Part shown: in pieces, positions 51,497 through 59,837 of the stretch
Layout: each line of letters opens with the position of its first letter
How positions within the stretch are numbered: the first letter of the stretch is position 1
From: an uncultured Dialister sp.
GTDB lineage: Bacteria; Bacillota; Negativicutes; Veillonellales; Dialisteraceae
DNA: 64,000 nt
Assembly (NCBI GenBank): GCA_934178345.1
Contig: CAKPQG010000002.1
Location: 1 to 64,000, forward strand
Direction of reading: 5' to 3'
Position numbers and translations under genes: made by a program
The notes under the pieces: generated by a model
Databases searched by the model: none
Seen by the model: only the letters and a program-made list of their open reading frames with translations
What the model was told of the DNA's origin: nothing

Positions 51497-53020
51497 ATGA
51501 ATACAATGACCTGCAAAATTCTGACTGCTTCTATCGTGCTTGCCCTTTCCTGCGGGCTCGGCGCAGAAGCAAAAGGATCTAAGACAAAGATCATGACAGA
51601 CCCGTCGATCACGCAAAAAGCCATCGAGGCACAGATGAATCAGACGGTAGCCAATAAAGATGTGAATTTCAATAACATGCTGCTCCAGAAAAATCTGGCG
51701 TCTTCCATCACCGAAGCAGCAGCTCCGGAAGCGGCTGCGATGGATATCGACCTCAAAGGTGCGGTCACGACTGCCATCCAGAATAACCGCGACATCACCA
51801 TCGCAGAGTTGAAGCGCAGAGAAGCGGAAGCCGATGTCAGCGCAGCGGCAGCGAAGAAGAATCCGTCCATCAGTTACTCCTGGGAAAGAAATCAGTATCC
51901 GACCCAGAGCGGACCTGTCACTACAGCGTCCGTTGATACGACTGGACAGGTGGTCACGAAAGTGGTGGGAACGCAGAGCTCTAACCACGGCTATAGCCAG
52001 GGCATCAATGTTTCCTGGCCGATTTGGACCTTCGGTAAGGTAGAAGGTGCGATCGATGCTGCCCGCTACCAGAAAAACATCGCAGATCTTAATGTCTACA
52101 AAACAGAAGCGGATACGAAGCTCGCGGCCGTGCAGGCATACTACCAGTACCTTGAAGCGATCAAGCTCGCTGAAGTGCAGGCACAGTCCGTCACCGACTA
52201 TGCAAGCCATCTGAATAACGTACAGCAGCAGTTCGATGCCGGCATCGTAGCCAAGCTCGACGTGCTGTCTTCCAATGTATCGCTTGCCAATGCAAAGCAG
52301 AAGAGCATCGCAGCGGACAACACTCGTGATGTCGCAGAAGCGAACCTGAACAACATCATGCGTGTCCCGATGAATACGACGCTGAAACCGCTGGATAAGA
52401 ATTTCCCACAGCCGGAATTTGACCTCACCATGGAACAGGCCATTCTGATGGCGCAGAAATACCGCTGGGAACTCGTCGAAGCAGACTATGGCGTCAAGGC
52501 AGCACAGGCCTCTCTTCGTTCTGCGAAGGCAGGCTATCTCCCGACGGTCAGCGTCGGCGGCGGATACAGCTGGAAGGAAGCCAGCGTGACAGCAGTCGAT
52601 AAAGATGACTGGGCTGTCAAAGGCGGGCTTTCCTGGTCACTTTGGGATGGCGGTGTTACTCAGGCATCGGTGAAGAAAGCGGATGCCGCTGTCAAAACAG
52701 CACAGGAAACACTCCTGCAGGCGAGAGAAAAGATCGAGCTTGAAGTCCGTCAGGATTACCTGAACGTCCTCTCTTATAAAGAACAGATCCGCGCTGCGGA
52801 AGCGTCGGTCGCTCAGGCAGAAGAAGCGTATAAGATCGCGACCGTCCGCTACAGCAGCGGCGTCGGCATCAACCTCGATGTCCTCGATGCAGAACTCGCC
52901 CTCAATACTGCGAGAACGAACTACATCACCGCGCTCTACAACTACAACATCGGTCTCGCTACGCTGGAACATGCGATGGGCGTACCGGCTGTCATTCATC
53001 CGGAATTTGCAAAAGCGTAA
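51497..53020 (+). CDS. TolC-family outer-membrane factor
   Basis: 507 residues. Signal peptide about 1-25, an N-terminal extension of about 60 residues, then two OEP repeats with long helices and the barrel strands. TolC-family features: SYSWERNQYP, QAYYQYLEAIKLAEVQAQSV, and the mirrored QDYLNVLSYKEQIRAAEASVAQAEEAYKIA...YSSGVGINLDVLDAE. It forms the outer-membrane exit duct for efflux or type I secretion. A TATAAT at 51451 suggests that it can be transcribed apart from mlaD. Confidence 0.92.
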   Translation: MNTMTCKILTASIVLALSCGLGAEAKGSKTKIMTDPSITQKAIEAQMNQTVANKDVNFNNMLLQKNLASSITEAAAPEAAAMDIDLKGAVTTAIQNNRDITIAELKRREAEADVSAAAAKKNPSISYSWERNQYPTQSGPVTTASVDTTGQVVTKVVGTQSSNHGYSQGINVSWPIWTFGKVEGAIDAARYQKNIADLNVYKTEADTKLAAVQAYYQYLEAIKLAEVQAQSVTDYASHLNNVQQQFDAGIVAKLDVLSSNVSLANAKQKSIAADNTRDVAEANLNNIMRVPMNTTLKPLDKNFPQPEFDLTMEQAILMAQKYRWELVEADYGVKAAQASLRSAKAGYLPTVSVGGGYSWKEASVTAVDKDDWAVKGGLSWSLWDGGVTQASVKKADAAVKTAQETLLQAREKIELEVRQDYLNVLSYKEQIRAAEASVAQAEEAYKIATVRYSSGVGINLDVLDAELALNTARTNYITALYNYNIGLATLEHAMGVPAVIHPEFAKA

Positions 53021-53190
53021 TTTTGGTGACTGGTGACTGGTGACTGGTGACTTGAATACCGCCTTCGGGTATCGCACCCGCCCTACCCACTGCCCCCATA
53101 GAACCGGTTCCCACCCTTTCATCCCCGATGAGGGGGGGCACGCCCACGGGTCTAACCCTGAACCTTGAACCTTGAAACTTTATTTTTAAT
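53021..53190. repeat. Short intergenic cassette before tamB
   Basis: GTGACTG units (53025-53050), a GGGGGGCACGCCC block and TTGAACC units. Confidence 0.55.
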
Positions 53191-53205
53191 TTGGAGAACT
53201 TGACC

Positions 53206-56200
53206 TTGGCTAGCAGAATCAAATGGTGGATCAATGGTATCGCAGCCTTTATTTTCATCATGCTGTGTATCATTTATCTGCTGATCCGTCCGATTATCAC
53301 ACAGAATCTGGAACCCGTCATCAAAGACGCGGCAGGGGATCGCATCAATGGCACCCTGACGTGGACCATGATGGATCTGGATCCGAATTATGATCTTTCC
53401 TTCACCGACCTTGAGCTAAAGGACGCGAAAGGAGAGGTTGTATTCAAGTCGCCTTCTTTGGAAATCGGATGGTCTGCTTCTGCGCTGTACAACTATGCCT
53501 TCAAAGATGGCGGTATCGCCGATGTCGTGAAGACGGTGACCATCGAGAATCCGGAAGTGCACCTTGCCAAGGGGACTGATGGACTCTGGAATGTAGAGAA
53601 GATTCTAAAACCATCGGACTCTTCGGACAATGGTACTTTCACAGGACAGGTCATCGTGAAGGACGGGAATGCATCTATCACCGCACCGGATATCGGCTCG
53701 TATGATTTCACTTCGCTGGGAGGTACGCTCGGCTGGGATAGCACGGGTACGATCACAGGCTCTTTTGCGGGAGAGGCATTTGACAGCCATTTCAAGGGAG
53801 ACGTGAAGTACACGAATACCAATAACATGGAAATCAGTCTGGAGACAGATCCGGTTTCCTTGACCTCTCTGAAGCCGCTCTTAGAGCAGTTCCCACAGAT
53901 TTCTTCAAAACTTGATATAGACAAAGGGACAGGACAGGTGACCAGCGCCAAGATCTGGAAAAGTGATGGCGCTGTCGCTTATCATGTCCAAGGCTCTATC
54001 AAAGATGCTGCTCTTCGCTATGATCATTTTATTCTGGCTGACGGGGCAGCCTTTTTTGATATTGAAAATGGAGAAGCCGTCATCACCGAAGCAGCCGTAA
54101 AGGTGAACGGGCAGACATTTGCCGGGGATGTGAAAGTTCTTTTTGACGTGGATGATCCGATCCTGATGGGGCATGTGAATCTGAAGGATATCAAGGCGGA
54201 AGAGCTGCTGCCGGAGGTGGGGATCGCGGGAGTCGTTTCCGGTGGCGTAGATATTTCCGGGACGATGGGAAATCCTTTCGTGTCCGGCGAAGCCCATGTG
54301 AAGGACGGGCAGTATGAGAATCTTTCTGTCAAAGAGGCGAATGTGCGCTTTGTCTATGGAGAGGATCGGATCTTGATCCCCTATCTGAAGGCACAGATGG
54401 CGGGCGGTCTTCTGATCGGCGAAGGCTCATATGATATGAAAAGCGGAGCCTTCGAAGGCGAAGCAGCCGGAGAGCATATCGACCTTTCTTCTCTTCCGGT
54501 CGGGATTTCCGCTTCCGGCATTGTGAGCGGATCGGGGAAGGCGAAGGGCACCTATAAAGAAGGCGCACTGTCTCTGGAAATGGCTTCCGGAGAAATGGAT
54601 GGCGCAGGTCTTTCGTATGAGAATATGGCAGCCGGCAAGGTCTCCGGCTTTGGCAGTTACCGAGATGGCGACTGGCATGGCGTTTTCTATGGCATGGATC
54701 TTTCGTATGATGGGATGTCCATGGATACCCTCTCGGGGGAGGTCGCTTCACGCGGCGGCGTGATGGATATTTCGTACCTGACCGGCACATCCGGCGAAGG
54801 CGCATTCACCGTGAAAGGGAAGTATGGGCCATATCTCTCGCTCTCAGGCGAAGCATCGTCTATCGACCTTTCCGGGCTTTCCGGTCTTTCAGGGATGGAT
54901 ATGGCCGGGCGTCTCTCCGGTCGGTTCGTGGTCAGCGGGAGCAGGGAGGATCCGTCCGGCGCGGCAGATTTCACAGCGCGGGATGGGGAGATCCGTGGCA
55001 TCTCCTTTGACCGTATCGCAGGACATGTATCACTCGGAAATCAGCTGGCGACCATCACCTCGCTTCGCTGGGAAGGGCCGGACGGCAAGCATACCGTGAA
55101 GGGGAGCATCGGCCTCCTGGCGCCGCACCCTCTCGCACTCACCATAGATACAGACAAGACGCGCATCGAAAAACTGCTCGCACTTGCCGGAGAGGACTAC
55201 CCGGTGACGGGCTGGATCGAAAATACCTTGACCGTCACTGGCACGATGGAAGCGCCACAGGTGAAAGGCGATTTTCTGGCCTTCGATGGTTCTGTCATGG
55301 GTGAGCTTTTCCAGAGCGTCTCCGGCGAATATACCTATGATGGAAATGGCATCACTTTGAAAAACGGACTCGCCTATATCTATGATGGTACGGCCATCGT
55401 GAGTGGTACGGTCGAGCCGGACGCAATCGATATGGATGTGTCGCTGAATGACATCAGCCTTTCGCGTATGCTTCCGGGACGTGGAGCAGACGGCAAGGTC
55501 AATATGCGAGGGCATGTATCCGGGACGATGGAAGATCCGGTCTTTGAAGGGACGATCTCCTCCAGACAGATCTCTGTCGGCGGCACTTCCATTTATATGG
55601 CATCTGCCGGCATCTATTATCAGAACCATGTCGTGAGCCTTGATGACGGCGTATTCAATCAGAAGAATGGCCATTTCGAATGGAGAGGCAGCTATCACAT
55701 GGACTCCCATATCCTGCAGGGCTTCCTCCAATTTAAGGAATGGAATATCAAGGAGGCCATGCGTCTTTTCAAGCTGCCTGAGTCGGCGGTGGATGGCGCT
55801 GTCAATGGCGGCATGCAGATCGGAGGAACGCTGGAGAACCCCAGCATCGATTTCAAAGCTGATTTTCTGGGAGGACATCTGGGGGATACGCCTGTCGGTC
55901 AGGGAGTGATCGATTTTTCCTACATGAATGGGGCGCTGTCGATCCGTCAGTTTCATCTTCCGGTAGGAGACGGACTGCTTGCGGCAGAAGGCTCTATGAA
56001 TAGTGACGGCGATCTCTCTATCCAGCTCGCAGCCAAAGACATGGAGGTATCCTGGCTGCCGCAGGTATTGGGACGAGATGGCATACGGATGGGCGGCCGA
56101 CTGACGGCCGGAGTCATCTTCAGTGGAAATAAGACATCGCCGGAAGCGGACATTTCGATCGGCATCGACCATCCGAGCTACGGAGATATCGGCTTTGACA

Positions 56201-57588
56201 GCTTCTCTCTGATGGCGAATGCCAAGAGCAATGTCGTGACGCTGCAAAATGCGCTGGTATCGAAGGGAAACTATCGTGCGAGTGCCAAGGGCACACTCCC
56301 CGGCAATCTTTTCACTGGCAGCACCACAGATGAGGCAGTGCCGCTTGCTGTCGATTTCAATCTCGATCAGGCAGATATGAATATTCTGGCTCTCTTCGGC
56401 AAAGCCGTGACGAGTGCGAGCGGCCCGATAAAGGGACATGTACAGCTTGTCGGTGACTATCGTGACCCGGAGCTTATGGGCAGCATCACAGCCAAAAATG
56501 GGGCGCTCGGTCTTATGACCATGAATGAAGTCATTCAGCCGATCGATCTGTCCTTACGATTTGATGGACATCGCGTGACATTTGACGGCAGTGCCTCCTT
56601 CGGTGGCGGCGGCGTCACTGCGAAAGGCTCCGCCGACTGGAAAGAGAAGGCCATCACGCATTATGATGGGGAAGTGCATATGCATACCCCTTCGATCGAC
56701 TCCGCCTATTACAAAGGGGCGGTCGATGCTGACCTTTCACTGGGTGAATTCATGGATCAGCTCGGTGTCACGGGCCAGATCTCTATCCACGATGCGACCT
56801 GCGAAGTGCCGCTTGCCCTCCTTTCTGAGAGCGGCGAGTCGTCGGCCAATTTCCTGACAAAGATCGATATAGCCATCGGAGACAATGTACGGCTCTACAG
56901 CAGCTCGCTCTATGATCTCATGGTCAAAGGAAACATTTCCATGATGGGGCACTTCCAGGAACCGATCATGACGGGCCGCGTCAATGTAGAAAAAGGAACG
57001 GTCAAGATCAATACGACGGAATTCAAGATCGATCAGGCCAATGCTGTCTGGGGCGGCATCCCCGGCTCCTTCTTGCCCGTCATCCATGCACGCGCCGATA
57101 CCAAGGTCGGTCATTACAATATCAAAGCTGAACTGGATGGACCGCCCGGTGATATGAAGACGACCTTCCACAGCGATCCTGCGCTGAATGATTCGCAGAT
57201 CATCATGCTGCTGACGCTCCATCAGGATCCGACCAAGGATAAGGATGGCTCGATGCAGGGGGCGCTCTTCAATGCCGGCCTCACTATGCTCTTCGGGAAT
57301 ACGATGCAGGACTTCCTTGCGGATAAGATCGGCCTTGACCTCATCAGTATCACGTCGAACCTGACAGACTACTATGACAACATCGATGACAACAATGACA
57401 GCTACTACTACATCAAGATCGGGAAGTACCTCTTCAATGACTTCATGCTGACTGCGACCATGGGCGTGAATAATGAGGAAAAGAGTCTGGGCTTCCATTA
57501 TGATTTGAATTCGCGCATCGGTCTCTCATCGTGGTATAATAGTAATCACGATAGTTACATCGGCAGCGACTGGAGCTTTAAATTTTAG
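53206..57588 (+). CDS. tamB: TamB-family envelope-spanning protein
   Basis: About 1460 residues: N-terminal membrane helix (about 11-32), then a very long, repetitive beta-rich body typical of AsmA/TamB bridge proteins. The last ~350 residues form the TamB (DUF490) domain, with IHARADTKVGHYNIKAELDGPPGDMKTTFHSDP and the C-terminal barrel-like end. Family role: phospholipid transport and outer-membrane biogenesis. The start is taken at the TTG 9 nt after ggag; two earlier in-frame TTGs sit on or too near that site. Next to mlaEFD and tolC. Confidence 0.93.
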   Translation: MASRIKWWINGIAAFIFIMLCIIYLLIRPIITQNLEPVIKDAAGDRINGTLTWTMMDLDPNYDLSFTDLELKDAKGEVVFKSPSLEIGWSASALYNYAFKDGGIADVVKTVTIENPEVHLAKGTDGLWNVEKILKPSDSSDNGTFTGQVIVKDGNASITAPDIGSYDFTSLGGTLGWDSTGTITGSFAGEAFDSHFKGDVKYTNTNNMEISLETDPVSLTSLKPLLEQFPQISSKLDIDKGTGQVTSAKIWKSDGAVAYHVQGSIKDAALRYDHFILADGAAFFDIENGEAVITEAAVKVNGQTFAGDVKVLFDVDDPILMGHVNLKDIKAEELLPEVGIAGVVSGGVDISGTMGNPFVSGEAHVKDGQYENLSVKEANVRFVYGEDRILIPYLKAQMAGGLLIGEGSYDMKSGAFEGEAAGEHIDLSSLPVGISASGIVSGSGKAKGTYKEGALSLEMASGEMDGAGLSYENMAAGKVSGFGSYRDGDWHGVFYGMDLSYDGMSMDTLSGEVASRGGVMDISYLTGTSGEGAFTVKGKYGPYLSLSGEASSIDLSGLSGLSGMDMAGRLSGRFVVSGSREDPSGAADFTARDGEIRGISFDRIAGHVSLGNQLATITSLRWEGPDGKHTVKGSIGLLAPHPLALTIDTDKTRIEKLLALAGEDYPVTGWIENTLTVTGTMEAPQVKGDFLAFDGSVMGELFQSVSGEYTYDGNGITLKNGLAYIYDGTAIVSGTVEPDAIDMDVSLNDISLSRMLPGRGADGKVNMRGHVSGTMEDPVFEGTISSRQISVGGTSIYMASAGIYYQNHVVSLDDGVFNQKNGHFEWRGSYHMDSHILQGFLQFKEWNIKEAMRLFKLPESAVDGAVNGGMQIGGTLENPSIDFKADFLGGHLGDTPVGQGVIDFSYMNGALSIRQFHLPVGDGLLAAEGSMNSDGDLSIQLAAKDMEVSWLPQVLGRDGIRMGGRLTAGVIFSGNKTSPEADISIGIDHPSYGDIGFDSFSLMANAKSNVVTLQNALVSKGNYRASAKGTLPGNLFTGSTTDEAVPLAVDFNLDQADMNILALFGKAVTSASGPIKGHVQLVGDYRDPELMGSITAKNGALGLMTMNEVIQPIDLSLRFDGHRVTFDGSASFGGGGVTAKGSADWKEKAITHYDGEVHMHTPSIDSAYYKGAVDADLSLGEFMDQLGVTGQISIHDATCEVPLALLSESGESSANFLTKIDIAIGDNVRLYSSSLYDLMVKGNISMMGHFQEPIMTGRVNVEKGTVKINTTEFKIDQANAVWGGIPGSFLPVIHARADTKVGHYNIKAELDGPPGDMKTTFHSDPALNDSQIIMLLTLHQDPTKDKDGSMQGALFNAGLTMLFGNTMQDFLADKIGLDLISITSNLTDYYDNIDDNNDSYYYIKIGKYLFNDFMLTATMGVNNEEKSLGFHYDLNSRIGLSSWYNSNHDSYIGSDWSFKF

Positions 57589-57945
57589 GGTTCTGGGTTC
57601 AGGTTGATGGGTTCAAGTTTGTGGTGTGCGGCGCATCATCATAGGAAAGCGCCGCGGAGTTTGAAATAGGCGATGTTTTCGGTATATTCATCCTGAACCC
57701 TGAAGTTTGAAAGCAGGGATGAGTGGCTAGTGACTTGTGACTAGTAGCTAGGGATTAGTGGCTAGGGATAAGGTTTGCGATACGAGAAAACCGCTAGTTT
57801 CAAACCTTCGCAGCGCTTCTGATTTTTATGCGCCGCACCACCCCCGTTTAACCCTCTGAACCTGTTGAACCCGCTCCCCCTCTTTCGCACGTAATCAAAG
57901 GGCGGCACGCCCCACGGGCTAACCCGGAACCTTGAACCTTGAACC
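57589..57945. repeat. Intergenic repeat cassette with two hairpin D copies
   Basis: Hairpin D in both orientations (about 57629-57656 and 57809-57836) flanks GTGACTA/GGGATTA arrays (about 57724-57770). GAACC units and a GGGCGGCACGCCCC block follow. No terminator for tamB is seen. Confidence 0.68.
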
Positions 57946-57951
57946 CTTGAC

Positions 57952-57976
57952 CATCAAACGTAGTAATCGATTGATG
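57952..57976. promoter_or_regulatory. Inverted repeat upstream of the sigma factor gene
   Basis: CATCAA - 13 nt - TTGATG, 27 bp before the start codon; possible regulator site. Confidence 0.3.
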
Positions 57977-58002
57977 TAACTGATTTTTAACGGAGTATTT
58001 CT

Positions 58003-58620
58003 ATGCTTGAAGAATACAAAGCCTGTTTGTCTCGTCTGACTTTGCTCAGCCGGGAGGAAGAGCAGGCGCTTTGGAAAGAATATAAAGACGAAGAGGAAAT
58101 CGACGCGCGCCAGCGTCTGATCGAGAATTACCAGCCGCTTGTCTTCAAGGAGGCCGTGAAGTATGGTCTGCAGGAAGCGGTGACGATGGATCTCATTCAG
58201 GAAGGCACCGTAGGGCTCATGGAAGCCGTCGAGCGCTATGATCCCTCGACCGGTGTTGCCTTCTCTCTATATGCCATCCACCGCATCCGCGGACGCATGC
58301 TGAATTTCCTGAATGCCAATAAAAAGGAAATCCTTCTCGAGGACAGGGAAGAAGAGAAAGTCTTCCTCGCGCAGGCCATTCCTGACATGGCTTTTGAAAG
58401 TGCCGACCGTGAATCGCTGCATGCGGCAGTCGATGAGGCGGTGCAGCGACTCTCTGCCAAAGAGCAGGATGTCATCCGCTCGGTCTATTTGGCGGAGCAG
58501 ACCGCTGCTGAGACTGCTGATGCCATGGGCGTCAGCCAGGCCTACGTCTACCGCCTGGAGAAACGCGGCATCCGGCGTCTCCGCGGGATGCTTTCGAAGC
58601 TGATCCATGAGAGAAAATAG
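58003..58620 (+). CDS. Sigma-70 family factor with regions 2 and 4 only
   Basis: 205 residues. Region 2 (about 38-105): LIENYQPLVFKEAVKYGLQEAVTMDLIQEGTVGL with core-binding and -10 recognition helices. A linker of about 35 residues replaces region 3. Region 4 (about 145-198): LSAKEQDVIRSVYLAEQTAAETADAMGVSQAYVYRLEKR helix-turn-helix. An alternative sigma factor of group 3/4 size. Its place between tamB and bamA suggests an envelope-linked regulon; no anti-sigma gene is recognised next to it. Confidence 0.9.
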   Translation: MLEEYKACLSRLTLLSREEEQALWKEYKDEEEIDARQRLIENYQPLVFKEAVKYGLQEAVTMDLIQEGTVGLMEAVERYDPSTGVAFSLYAIHRIRGRMLNFLNANKKEILLEDREEEKVFLAQAIPDMAFESADRESLHAAVDEAVQRLSAKEQDVIRSVYLAEQTAAETADAMGVSQAYVYRLEKRGIRRLRGMLSKLIHERK

Positions 58621-58686
58621 GGGCGGCAGGTTCTGATTGATGCGTTGCACCACGCCTGCTGCATAGACCTGCTGAACGTGCAATCC

Positions 58687-58852
58687 TAGGGAAACGCTGA
58701 TTCAATCGCAGAGTCTGATTTCATATGGATTTTTATACATAGCTTCGTCATCATCTTCCTTAAATAGCCTCGCTATTCGCGTCAGATGATTCCTTGCTCT
58801 GTATAAAAATCCAAGAATGAAATCTGACAACGATTTAATCAGTGTTTCCCTA
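58687..58852. mobile_element. MITE family A copy, reverse orientation
   Basis: 166 bp with ends TAGGGAAACGCTGATTCAAT and ATTTAATCAGTGTTTCCCTA; inner signature present as reverse complement. Both outer ends carry the matched change AAGGAAA to AGGGAAA. Confidence 0.75.
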
Positions 58853-58932
58853 ACCTAAAATCACTTGCATTTCAGCAATAACGCTTGAAAATAAAAGAAA
58901 ATACGAAATAAATAAAAATTTTGGATGTTCAC

Positions 58933-58961
58933 TTGTTCTTCTAAAACGCTGATTATATATA
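58933..58961 (+). promoter_or_regulatory. Promoter of gene 59029
   Basis: TTGTTC (58933-58938), 17 bp, TATATA (58956-58961). Confidence 0.55.
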
Positions 58962-58972
58962 TAAGAGTTATG

Positions 58973-58985
58973 TAACCAGTGGTTA
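58973..58985. promoter_or_regulatory. Palindromic site upstream of gene 59029
   Basis: Perfect 6-1-6 palindrome TAACCA-G-TGGTTA, just downstream of the predicted transcription start. Confidence 0.4.
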
Positions 58986-59028
58986 ACAGGAAATCGGAAT
59001 GATTCCGGTTTTCTGCGCAGGAGGCAGT

Positions 59029-59577
59029 ATGTCAGGAGATACGCTGAAGAGAGTGAAGTCAGTGAAGAGGTGGCTGGAAAAGGCGGAAAATTCCTATTCC
59101 AACCATAAAGAACTGACAGGCGAGATGAATCTCATCATGGCACAGGCAGAGATGCAGCGCCTGAAAGAGGTGAGAGGGACTTCGCCGCGCCGGAAGTGGC
59201 TGCTTCGCGGCGGTGCACTGGCTGTGGCGGGACTTCTTTTTCTCGGCGCGTCGCTCCTGAAAGATAGCCTCTTCCCGCCGCCTGTTCCGGCTAAGCCGGC
59301 TCAGACTGTGGTCACGACATCCCCCGAGACACCAAAGCCAGTCGAGGAAGCAGTGCAGAAAGCTGAAGAGGTTCCTGCCCCTGTGGAGACTGTCATGACA
59401 GAACAGGTAGAAACGAAACAAGCCACCGAAGCCCCGAAAGCTGCGCCCGTCGTCAGTACGCCGGTGCCGGCTCCCATAAAGGCTGCTGCTCCGAAGCCTG
59501 CCGCTCCCGCTCTCTCGGATCAGGAGATCCAGCGTGTCGTAGGCGAAGCGGGAAGAGCACTGAGGGGAAGTAAGTAA
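59029..59577 (+). CDS. Single-pass inner-membrane protein with Pro/Ala-rich periplasmic arm
   Basis: 182 residues, family not recognised. A charged, helical cytoplasmic part (1-60, KRVKSVKRWLEKAENSY...), one membrane helix (about 63-80), then a Pro/Ala/Glu/Lys-rich extended arm (about 85-160) and a short helical end (SDQEIQRVVGEAGRAL). This is a TonB-like architecture without a TonB C-terminal domain. The start is set at the ATG after caggagg. Directly upstream of bamA in the envelope cluster. Confidence 0.8.
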   Translation: MSGDTLKRVKSVKRWLEKAENSYSNHKELTGEMNLIMAQAEMQRLKEVRGTSPRRKWLLRGGALAVAGLLFLGASLLKDSLFPPPVPAKPAQTVVTTSPETPKPVEEAVQKAEEVPAPVETVMTEQVETKQATEAPKAAPVVSTPVPAPIKAAAPKPAAPALSDQEIQRVVGEAGRALRGSK

Positions 59578-59750
59578 TGAGCAAGGTTCAGTTTTGAAAA
59601 CAGGGATTAGTGGCTGGGGACTAGGAGCCTCGAGTGACTAGTGACTTAAATGCCACTTTCGGGCATCGCCCCATATATATTGCGGCGAAGCCGCCACCGC
59701 AACCCTGAACCCTGAACCCATCAACAAAACCGTTATTTAAGGAAATCATT
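59578..59750. repeat. Intergenic repeat cassette before bamA
   Basis: GTGACTA units (about 59631-59650), the GGCATCGCCCC segment, GCGGCGAAGCCGCC stem (about 59681-59696) and TGAACCC units. Confidence 0.6.
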
Positions 59751-59837
59751 TGCCTTGGCAAGTACGCCAACTATCCATTTGCATTTCCATAAATATATAG
59801 CAACTCACCATCACCAACACATGAGGAGGAATTTACG

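Noticed and set aside
55030..56439. 469-codon minus-strand frame across tamB
   Set aside because: Antisense shadow with no start signal or recognisable domain.
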